5,202 nucleotides of DNA, from positions 1 through 5,202 of the forward strand of contig CALICC010000104.1 of assembly GCA_938049325.1 (NCBI GenBank), in the 5' to 3' direction. Source of the stretch: an uncultured Ilumatobacter sp. (GTDB lineage: Bacteria; Actinomycetota; Acidimicrobiia; Acidimicrobiales; Ilumatobacteraceae). Positions 1 through 5,202 of this stretch are shown one piece after another; position 1 is the first letter of the stretch, and every line of letters starts with the position of its first letter. The position numbers and the translations under genes were made by a program. Under the pieces are notes generated by a model. That model searched no databases. It saw only the letters and a list, made by a program, of their open reading frames with translations, and had not been told where the DNA came from.

Positions 1-587
1 CGTGGTGTGCCGAGAACGGCGACGTTGTGAGCAACGAGCGGCTCGAGTTCCTCGGCGACGCCGTGCTGGGGTGGGCGGTCGCCGACGTGTCGTTTCATCG
101 CTTCACCGACGTGCCCGAAGGCCGCTTGACCGACCTGCGCAAGAGCGTGGTGAACGCGGCGGCGCTGGCCGAGATGGCTGCCGAGATCGGTCTGGGTGAG
201 TACATCAAGTTGGGCCGTGGCGAAGCGGCTGCGGGTGGGGCGCGCAAGGAGTCCATCCTGTCCGATGCGTTCGAGGCGGTCCTTGGTGCCGTTTATCTCG
301 ACGGGGGAGCCGACGCCGCGTTTGCACTGGTGGAACGCGTGGTTGCTCCGAAGCTGAGCGACTCGTTGATCGAACACGCGGATCACAAGACCGAGCTGCA
401 GGAGCGCTGCGCCCGCGCTGGGCGAGGTGCGCCTGCGTATTCGCTCACCTCGGTCGGTCCTGACCACGCGAAGGTCTTTACGGCACACGTCACGGTCGAC
501 GGAGTGGAGGTCGGTGTCGGTGAGGGCGGTTCGAAGAAGAGCGCCGAACAGGCCGCGGCCGCAGACGCGTGTCGATCGATCACCTGA
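1..587 (+). CDS. rnc: Ribonuclease III, 5'-truncated by the window edge
   Basis: RNase III is a cytoplasmic Mg2+-dependent endonuclease that cleaves double-stranded RNA, including rRNA precursors and some mRNAs. The first complete codon is at base 3, and 194 residues are visible. The signature NERLEFLGD falls at visible residues 11-19, with E15 and D19 matching E. coli E41 and D45. The second acidic pair D88/E91, in DAFEAVLGAVYLDGG, matches E. coli D114/E117. Both pairs give the same offset of 26 from E. coli numbering, so about 26 or more N-terminal residues are missing and nothing is inserted or lost between them. A double-stranded-RNA-binding domain fills residues ~127-194, with KTELQE near its start and GSKKSAEQAAAADA near its end. 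The frame is open upstream of the internal GTG at 27 and reads WCAENGDV, which fits the family, so that GTG is not the start. The stop is TGA at 585-587. Identification is firm. The promoter and true start are not visible. Confidence 0.97.
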   Translation, partial: WCAENGDVVSNERLEFLGDAVLGWAVADVSFHRFTDVPEGRLTDLRKSVVNAAALAEMAAEIGLGEYIKLGRGEAAAGGARKESILSDAFEAVLGAVYLDGGADAAFALVERVVAPKLSDSLIEHADHKTELQERCARAGRGAPAYSLTSVGPDHAKVFTAHVTVDGVEVGVGEGGSKKSAEQAAAADACRSIT

Positions 588-588
588 C

Positions 589-1425
589 GTGCCCGAACTT
601 CCCGAGGTCGAGACGGTCCGACGAGGACTCGAACAGCATCTGGTCGGGCGGCAGATCGTGCGCGTCGAGGTCGGTCGTGAACGAGTGGTGCGCCGTACGT
701 CGCCCGAAGCGTTGATCGCGGGCCTCTCCGGAACCACTGTCGTTGCGGCGCAGCGCCGTGGAAAGTACCTCCTGCTGCCGCTCGACTCGGGCGACACCAT
801 GATGATTCACCTGCGAATGAGCGGTCAGGTGCTGCTCGCGGCAGGCGGTGCAGCGCGTCCGCCGCACACACATGTGGTGATGTATCTCGACGACGGAAGC
901 GAAGCGTGGTTCGTGGACCCGCGGACGTTCGGTGAAGTCGTCGTCTTCGATCCCGACCGGGTCGACGTCGAACTCCCGCCGGTTGCTCAGCTGGGTGTCG
1001 ACCCGATTGCCGAGTCGTTCGAGCGCGCCGACCTTCGGCGGATCATCCGCTCGACCTCGCGTGCGCTCAAACCGTTGTTGCTCGACCAGCAGGTCATCGC
1101 CGGCATTGGCAACATCTACGCCGACGAGATCCTCCACCGATCGCGACTGCGCCCCGACCGGTCAGCGTCGACGGTCGACTCGCGTGCGACGAATCGGCTC
1201 CACGAGGCGATCATCGACATCCTCACGTCGGCGATCGAGGTTGGCGGCTCCACGCTGGGCGACGCCCAATACGTCGACCTCATGGGTGAGAGCGGGTCAT
1301 ACCAGGACGACCATCGGGTGTACGGCCGAGCGGGGGAGCGGTGCCTCACATGCGGCCGCGGATGGATTCGCCGCACGGTGTCGGGCGGGCGCAGTACCCA
1401 CTGGTGCGGCGTCTGTCAGTCGTAG
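589..1425 (+). CDS. mutM: Formamidopyrimidine-DNA glycosylase / AP lyase (Fpg, MutM)
   Basis: This base-excision repair enzyme removes oxidised purines such as 8-oxoguanine and nicks the abasic site. The GTG at 589 is chosen because it gives (M)PELPEVE. In this family Met is removed and Pro2 becomes the catalytic amine, with Glu3 assisting. Other visible family features are K59 in RRGKYLL, H74-LRMSG, R112 in DPRTFG, and the helix-two-turn-helix segment around 165-180 with GIGNIYADE (N175). A C-terminal zinc finger has C252, C255, C273 and C276, with the DNA-contacting R268 in GGRST. The finger spacing is CX2CX17CX2C, one residue longer than the usual X16 between the Cys pairs. Length is 278 aa, normal for the family. 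Only one base separates the rnc stop (TGA 585-587) from this start and no Shine-Dalgarno is evident, so translation is probably coupled to rnc in one operon. All catalytic residues look intact. The stop is TAG at 1423-1425. Confidence 0.97.
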   Translation: MPELPEVETVRRGLEQHLVGRQIVRVEVGRERVVRRTSPEALIAGLSGTTVVAAQRRGKYLLLPLDSGDTMMIHLRMSGQVLLAAGGAARPPHTHVVMYLDDGSEAWFVDPRTFGEVVVFDPDRVDVELPPVAQLGVDPIAESFERADLRRIIRSTSRALKPLLLDQQVIAGIGNIYADEILHRSRLRPDRSASTVDSRATNRLHEAIIDILTSAIEVGGSTLGDAQYVDLMGESGSYQDDHRVYGRAGERCLTCGRGWIRRTVSGGRSTHWCGVCQS

Positions 1426-1446
1426 GTCAGGCACTGCGCGTGACCT
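1424..1446 (+). repeat. Small inverted repeat at the end of mutM
   Basis: AGGTCA (1424-1429) and TGACCT (1441-1446) are perfect reverse complements separated by 11 bases. The left arm overlaps the mutM stop codon. There is no following run of T, so this is not a convincing intrinsic terminator. It could be a weak mRNA 3' hairpin or chance. Seen in sequence; function unknown. Confidence 0.3.
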
Positions 1447-1451
1447 GCCCA

Positions 1452-1480
1452 CAGGAATTGTCAATGGCTCGTAAATTCTG
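1452..1480 (+). promoter_or_regulatory. AT-richer dyad region between mutM and the sulfatase gene, possible operator
   Basis: Most of this intergenic stretch stands out as AT-rich in a GC-rich window. It holds a perfect short palindrome, ATTG-T-CAAT (1457-1465). It also holds an imperfect larger dyad, CAGGAATT (1452-1459) against AATTCTG (1474-1480), with one extra G in the left arm and 14 bases between. TTGTCA (1458-1463) and TAAATT (1472-1477) resemble promoter hexamers, but they lie only 8 bases apart and cannot form one normal -35/-10 pair. The position upstream of a solitary cargo gene suits a regulator site. That is inference; no regulator family is assigned. Confidence 0.3.
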
Positions 1481-1492
1481 ATCGATCGATCG
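1480..1492 (+). repeat. GATC tandem tract, GATCGATCGATCG
   Basis: Three consecutive GATC units followed by G form a self-complementary tract in the mutM-sulfatase gap. A shorter GATCGATC occurs at the end of rnc (574-581). GATC is common by chance in this kind of GC-rich DNA. The tract may simply be a short simple repeat; it could also be a methylation target. No function can be shown. Confidence 0.4.
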
Positions 1493-1514
1493 GCGCCCGT
1501 CTTCGAGCCCGCCG

Positions 1515-1520
1515 TATGGT
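1515..1520 (+). promoter_or_regulatory. -10-like hexamer just before the sulfatase start
   Basis: TATGGT fits the loose actinobacterial -10 pattern TAnnnT and ends 6 bases before the GTG start at 1527. No Shine-Dalgarno lies between. This spacing would place the transcription start at or very near the start codon, giving a leaderless mRNA, which is common in Actinobacteria. No recognisable -35 element is seen about 17 bases upstream. Support is by position and pattern only. Confidence 0.3.
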
Positions 1521-1526
1521 GCTTCC

Positions 1527-2897
1527 GTGGAGCGGAGGGAATTCCTGATCGGCGCGTTCTCGTTGATGGCGCTCCGTCAGGCGAGTTGTATGTCGCCGCC
1601 TCGAGCTGGCACCAACGTTGCGGTGATCTATCTCGACGACATGCGCGAGGACGGCCTCGACTACATGCCCAAGACGATGGCGCGCTTCGACCATCGTTTC
1701 ACCGAGGCCCGGGCGAACGGCGGCAGTTGCATCGATACACGGCTCGGCCTCTTCAGTGGCACGAACATGAAGAATCATCCATGGCCGTGGACCGCGACGC
1801 ACACCGAGGTCGACGCCTCCCGGACGTGGGGGCCGTGGATGCATGACGCCGGGTACCGGACGGGCCTGTTCGGCGAGTACATCACCACAATCGACTGGAC
1901 CACGGGGATCGAAAACGGCTGGGACACGTGGAAGACCTACTTCGCGAACGGCCACGACGAGTTCACCTACGAGATCGACGAAGGCTTGACGCCACCGGTG
2001 CCGGTCGCTCCGGCGGCGCGCAACCTCGACTACATGACCACGGCGCTGATCGATTTCGCTTCCGAGAACGGAAGCGAACCGTGGTTCGCGTCGTGGAATC
2101 CGCAACATCCGCACACGATCACCGAAACGGGTGAGTTGCAGCCGAAACCCGAACACCTCGGGCTGTGGACCGATCTGCCGTCACCGGTTCCGGTCGACGA
2201 AGACGTGACCGGTAAGCCCGCCTGGATCCAAGCGCTCCCGCCGATCGGACCCGCCGAGATCGCCGACATCGAACGAGCTCAGATGCAACAGGCGCAAGTG
2301 CTGTCGGGCGTCGACGACGCGATCGAAAACTTCTTCGTAGCGCTCGAAACGCTCGGCGTCCTGCAAGACACGGTGGTCTTGCTGTCGTCTGACCAAGGCG
2401 TTCACTACGGCGAACATCGCTTCGGTGCGGCCTTCGGGGTGCCGGCCGCTGTCCAGAAGGTCACCTTGTACGAGCCAGTCGTCAAGATTCCGCTCCTGGC
2501 AACCGGCCCCGGGTTTCCGCCCGGAGCGACCTCGGTGCCCGTCAACCAAACAGACATCACCGCAACCGTCGTTGCGATCGCCGGCGCCGAGACCAGCCAC
2601 GACCTCGACGGTATGGACCTGCGGTTCGTCATCCAGCACGCCGACGGCCTCAAGTGGCGCAGCACGCTGTTGCAGGCCGTGCAGTTCTTCACGACCTGGC
2701 CCGGCCACGACACTGTGGTGACTGGGCCCGAACACCCGTCAATGCCTGCGATGAAGCTCGGGCTCCTTCACAGCGGTGAACGGGAGCTGTACGACTTGGC
2801 CAACGATCCCGGCGAGTTCGTCAATCTCGCTGGCGATGCCGCGTGGGCCGCAATCGAGGCCGAGATGCTCGCTTTGCTCAACCTGCATCTGGCCTGA
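1527..2897 (+). CDS. Sulfatase-family hydrolase with Tat-type N-terminus and altered active-site signatures
   Basis: This is a 456-aa member of the sulfatase branch of the alkaline phosphatase superfamily, which hydrolyses sulfate esters with a formylglycine and a bound divalent metal. GTG 1527 is the only possible start before the in-frame TGA at 1479-1481, apart from internal codons. It yields MERREFL, a twin-arginine (RRxFL) motif, then a short hydrophobic stretch (8-16) and ASC (19-21), a poor lipobox. Export by Tat is therefore inferred. Core residues seen are the metal-binding D37-D38 in IYLDDM, C68 and R72 in SCIDTRLGLFSG, H194/H196 in PQHPH, D289-Q290 in SSDQG, GEH (295-297) and K311 before LYEP. 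A C-terminal ELYDLANDPGEF motif starts at 420. Two signature positions differ: CxPxR is CIDTR (D70), and the second signature GK[WY] is GEY (E117). The substrate cannot be told. It lies between housekeeping genes with 101- and 97-base gaps, so it is probably transcribed separately. Confidence 0.88.
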   Translation: MERREFLIGAFSLMALRQASCMSPPRAGTNVAVIYLDDMREDGLDYMPKTMARFDHRFTEARANGGSCIDTRLGLFSGTNMKNHPWPWTATHTEVDASRTWGPWMHDAGYRTGLFGEYITTIDWTTGIENGWDTWKTYFANGHDEFTYEIDEGLTPPVPVAPAARNLDYMTTALIDFASENGSEPWFASWNPQHPHTITETGELQPKPEHLGLWTDLPSPVPVDEDVTGKPAWIQALPPIGPAEIADIERAQMQQAQVLSGVDDAIENFFVALETLGVLQDTVVLLSSDQGVHYGEHRFGAAFGVPAAVQKVTLYEPVVKIPLLATGPGFPPGATSVPVNQTDITATVVAIAGAETSHDLDGMDLRFVIQHADGLKWRSTLLQAVQFFTTWPGHDTVVTGPEHPSMPAMKLGLLHSGERELYDLANDPGEFVNLAGDAAWAAIEAEMLALLNLHLA

Positions 2898-2906
2898 CCG
2901 ACAGCG

Positions 2907-2959
2907 ATCGGGTGCCGGTGCCGGAACACCTCGTTGAGGATTTTCCGACGGCACCCGAT
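2907..2959 (+). repeat. 11-bp perfect inverted repeat between the sulfatase gene and smc
   Basis: ATCGGGTGCCG (2907-2917) is perfectly complementary to CGGCACCCGAT (2949-2959), with 31 bases between. Inside the loop a smaller hairpin, CCTC-GTT-GAGG (2929-2939), is followed by ATTTT (2940-2944). GGTGCC is also repeated in tandem at 2911-2922. It starts 9 bases after the sulfatase stop. The long stem has no T run behind it. Plausible roles are a terminator or mRNA-end hairpin for the sulfatase gene, or a regulatory structure or operator ahead of smc. The pairing is seen directly; the role is inferred. Confidence 0.55.
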
Positions 2960-2979
2960 TCCGCGGAGGGTTGGACGAT

Positions 2980-2985
2980 TACGAT
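2980..2985 (+). promoter_or_regulatory. -10-like hexamer before smc
   Basis: TACGAT fits TAnnnT and ends 9 bases before the GTG start of smc. No Shine-Dalgarno lies at normal distance from that GTG; the only purine run, GGAGGG (2965-2970), is 24 bases away. A short-leader or leaderless smc transcript would fit. There is no good -35 partner, so the call is weak. Confidence 0.25.
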
Positions 2986-2994
2986 GCGTCTGCT

Positions 2995-5202
2995 GTGTTC
3001 CTGAAGAGTCTCGCCCTGAAGGGCTTCAAGTCGTTCGCCGATTCGACGAACATGTTGCTCGAGCCGGGGGTCACTGTCGTGGTCGGCCCGAACGGATCGG
3101 GCAAGTCGAACGTCGTCGACGCGATGGCATGGGTGCTCGGAGCGCAGGCTCCCAAGGCGGTCCGCAGCCAGAAGATGGACGACGTGATCTTCGCCGGAAC
3201 GGCGTCTCGGCCTGCGTTGGGGCGCGCTGAGGTCACCATCACGATCGACAACAGCGACGGAACCCTCGGCGTCGAGTTCAACGAGGTCACGATCACGCGC
3301 ATTCTGTTCCGCACCGGAGAGTCGGAATACCTGATCAACGGCGTACCGTGTCGCCTGCTCGACGTGCAAGAGCTGTTGTCTGACGCCGGCGTGGGTCGTC
3401 AACAGCACGTCATCGTCTCGCAGGGGCAGATCGACGCGGTGCTCAACGCTCGCCCCGAAGAACGTCGGGCGATCATCGAAGAAGCTGCTGGCGTACTGAA
3501 GTTCCGCAAGCGCAAGGAAAAGGCAGAACGCCGCCTCGATGCGACCGAAGCGAATCTGCTCCGCGTGCAAGACCTGCTCCGCGAGGTGCGCCGGCAGCTA
3601 CGGCCGCTCGAACGACAGGCGAAGGCCGCGGAGCGACACGGGTCGCTGATTGTCGAGCTCACCGACCTGAAGACCTTCGTCGCCGGCCAAGAGATCGCCG
3701 GTCTGCGCACGAAGCTCGAATCGTTGGCCAGCGTCAAGATCGACAGCTCGACCGAAGAGCACGAACTGAAGTCCGCACTGGCAGCGCTCGACACCTCGGT
3801 GATGGCGATCGAAGCGCAGCTCTCCGCTCGCGGCGCGAGCGATGTGAGTGATCGGTTGCAGCGTGTCGAGCAACTCCGTGAGCGAGCGCGCGGTCTCGCA
3901 GCGGTCCTCGTCGAACGTCGCCGGTCGCTCGAACGTGACAAAGGCCAACTCCTCGATGCGGGTGTGGTTGCCAACCTCGAAGCCGACGCGGCACGGTTTG
4001 CGCGGGAACTGGTCGACGTCGTCGCAGAGCTCGAGACGTTCGAACCCGCGGCCGAAGAACTGCAAGCCGAAGAGCAGGCGTTCTCCGCCGAGCGCTCCCA
4101 GGTGCTCGACGCTGTCGGGGTCGATCAACCGGCCGCCAAGGCCGCGAGTGCTGCAGCAGAGGTGCGCGGCGAAGCTCGCTCGGTCAAGGCCGCGCTCGAA
4201 CGCACGCTGGGCGACCTTCGCCGCGCCGAGGCGCGCGACGCGTCGCTGCGCGAGCGGTTGGCGCTCGTCGACGGTGAGGTCAACCGATTCCGAGCCGAAT
4301 GTGAAGAAGCGGGCGAGATCGAAGGTCCACTGTTCGACCAACTCGGTGTTGCTGAAGGCGCACTCGAAACAGCACAAGCCGCTCGCGCTGCATCGCTGGC
4401 CCGACGCGCCGAAGCTGCCGACGCGCACTCGACTGCTGGCGCCCGCGTCGAAGCGCTCCAGATGGCGTTGGATGCCGCTCACGAACGAGCTGGCGCCGAA
4501 CGACTCCAGGGCGTCGACGGCGTGCTCGGTACCTTGCTCGACTTGATCGAGATCGACGCTGGCTGGGAGCCGGCCGTCGAAGCGGCGCTCGGCGAGTCGC
4601 TCACCGCTGTCGTGGTTGCCGACCCCGATGCGGCCCGCAACGCACTCGATGCGCTGCGCTCGTCCGACACGAGTGGTGCAGTCATCGCACTCGGCGCTCG
4701 CTTCGGTGACCGTGCAGCGCTCGACATCGGTGACGCCGTCCGCCCGCATGCGCGCTCAGCGAGCAGCGATGTGAGCACCCTGCTCGACGGCTTGCTCGGC
4801 TCCGCCGTTCGAATCGACGAGGTCTCGAAGGCGCTCGACGCGGCGATCCTGAACCCCGACGCCGTGATCGTCACCGAACAGGGTGACCGATTCGGACTGA
4901 GCGGCTGGCGCGTCGGTGCTGCAGGGTCGGGCGCAACGGCGGCCGCGCTCGACGAGGCCCAAACAGCGGCCGACGCCGCCCGCCAAGCACTGACCACCGC
5001 GGATTCAGAGACAGCGGCTGCCGAGGCAGCGCTGGTCACCGCAACCACGGCCGAACGTGACCTGAGTCGCAAGCTCGACGAGAACGATGCCCGCCTCACA
5101 GGAGCGTCGGAAGGTCTGGCGCGAGCGCAGAGTGAGCTGCGCGGAATCCAAGCCGAGTTGGAGACACTCGAACGGGCCATCGGCGAAGCGAACGAGAACA
5201 GC
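2995..5202 (+). CDS. smc: Chromosome segregation protein SMC, 3'-truncated by the window edge
   Basis: SMC is the cytoplasmic ATPase that, with ScpA and ScpB, folds and helps separate the chromosome. GTG 2995 gives (M)FLKSLALKGFKSFADS, the usual bacterial SMC N-terminus. An in-frame TTG at 2971 would add eight residues and sits directly against GGAGGG, so it is less likely. The Walker A motif GPNGSGKSN is at residues 31-39. The Q-loop region VSQGQIDAVL is at 141-150, followed by EERRAIIEEAAGVLKFRKRK. Residues ~165-500 are a long Glu/Ala/Arg/Leu-rich coiled-coil arm. The hinge runs from about 500 to 645, beginning QGVDGVLGTLLDLIEID and ending near DRFGLSGWRVG. The returning coiled coil then runs to the last codon, 736. 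Bacterial SMC is usually about 1,150-1,200 aa, so the ABC signature and Walker B are off the window. The frame is uninterrupted throughout. Confidence 0.97.
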   Translation, partial: MFLKSLALKGFKSFADSTNMLLEPGVTVVVGPNGSGKSNVVDAMAWVLGAQAPKAVRSQKMDDVIFAGTASRPALGRAEVTITIDNSDGTLGVEFNEVTITRILFRTGESEYLINGVPCRLLDVQELLSDAGVGRQQHVIVSQGQIDAVLNARPEERRAIIEEAAGVLKFRKRKEKAERRLDATEANLLRVQDLLREVRRQLRPLERQAKAAERHGSLIVELTDLKTFVAGQEIAGLRTKLESLASVKIDSSTEEHELKSALAALDTSVMAIEAQLSARGASDVSDRLQRVEQLRERARGLAAVLVERRRSLERDKGQLLDAGVVANLEADAARFARELVDVVAELETFEPAAEELQAEEQAFSAERSQVLDAVGVDQPAAKAASAAAEVRGEARSVKAALERTLGDLRRAEARDASLRERLALVDGEVNRFRAECEEAGEIEGPLFDQLGVAEGALETAQAARAASLARRAEAADAHSTAGARVEALQMALDAAHERAGAERLQGVDGVLGTLLDLIEIDAGWEPAVEAALGESLTAVVVADPDAARNALDALRSSDTSGAVIALGARFGDRAALDIGDAVRPHARSASSDVSTLLDGLLGSAVRIDEVSKALDAAILNPDAVIVTEQGDRFGLSGWRVGAAGSGATAAALDEAQTAADAARQALTTADSETAAAEAALVTATTAERDLSRKLDENDARLTGASEGLARAQSELRGIQAELETLERAIGEANENS

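Noticed and set aside
27..29. GTG as the rnc start
   Set aside because: The frame continues upstream with WCAENGDV, typical RNase III sequence. Starting at 27 would also cut off the conserved N-terminal helices.
427..588. Extended mutM reading frame starting inside rnc
   Set aside because: MutM requires Pro directly after the initiator Met as its catalytic residue, so the start must be GTG 589. The upstream extension overlaps the rnc RNA-binding domain.
1424..1446. Intrinsic terminator after mutM
   Set aside because: The 6-bp stem has no following T tract, so it is listed only as a weak inverted repeat.
1461..2156. 231-codon minus-strand open frame opposite the start of the sulfatase gene
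   Set aside because: The plus-strand frame carries several aligned sulfatase motifs over the same bases. The antisense product is Arg/His-rich with no recognisable family.
2971..2973. TTG as the smc start next to GGAGGG
   Set aside because: The spacing between GGAGGG and TTG is zero. The added residues LDDYDASA do not match SMC N-termini, whereas GTG 2995 gives the standard MFLKSL start.
3598..4749. Long open frame of 383 codons on the minus strand opposite smc
   Set aside because: It lies wholly opposite clear SMC coiled-coil and hinge coding sequence. The product has no recognisable family features, and its composition is what the complement of GC-rich coding DNA gives.
4479..5180. 233-codon minus-strand open frame rich in Ser/Ala/Arg
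   Set aside because: Low-complexity shadow of the smc frame, with no domain or start-site support.
1..5202. CRISPR arrays, tRNA or rRNA genes, transposon ends, phage or toxin-antitoxin modules
   Set aside because: No spaced direct repeats, cloverleaf-like segments, transposase motifs or small paired genes are visible. Almost the entire window is taken by four clear genes.

Overview
The window is GC-rich and densely coded, with every supported gene on the + strand. The order rnc - mutM - (sulfatase) - smc, frequent GTG starts, starts without Shine-Dalgarno sequences and the protein style (Ala/Arg/Asp/Val-rich, with actinobacterial-looking RNase III, Fpg and SMC) suggest a high-GC actinobacterium. 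The class Acidimicrobiia (Ilumatobacter-like) is a guess from style only; no taxonomic marker is present.

Layout: (1) bases 1-587 hold the 3' part of rnc (RNase III), whose N-terminus lies outside the window. (2) 589-1425 hold mutM/fpg (formamidopyrimidine-DNA glycosylase, 278 aa), one base after the rnc stop and probably co-transcribed with it. (3) 1426-1526 is a short intergenic region with small dyads and a -10-like hexamer. (4) 1527-2897 hold a 456-aa alkaline-phosphatase-superfamily sulfatase with an N-terminal twin-arginine motif and two changed signature residues. (5) 2898-2994 is a second intergenic region with an 11-bp perfect inverted repeat. (6) From 2995 to the end of the window run the first 736 codons of smc: N-terminal ATPase half, first coiled-coil arm, hinge and the start of the returning arm. 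The C-terminal half lies outside.

rnc, mutM and smc are housekeeping genes (RNA processing, oxidative DNA repair, chromosome organisation) that often lie close together in Actinobacteria. The sulfatase has no obvious functional link to them. It looks like cargo placed between mutM and smc with its own flanking regulatory DNA. I see no tRNA, rRNA, CRISPR array, insertion sequence, attachment site or phage gene. I also see no convincing new multi-gene system. The points most worth a second look are the sulfatase's altered active-site motifs, its position, and the two gene-flanking intergenic regions.
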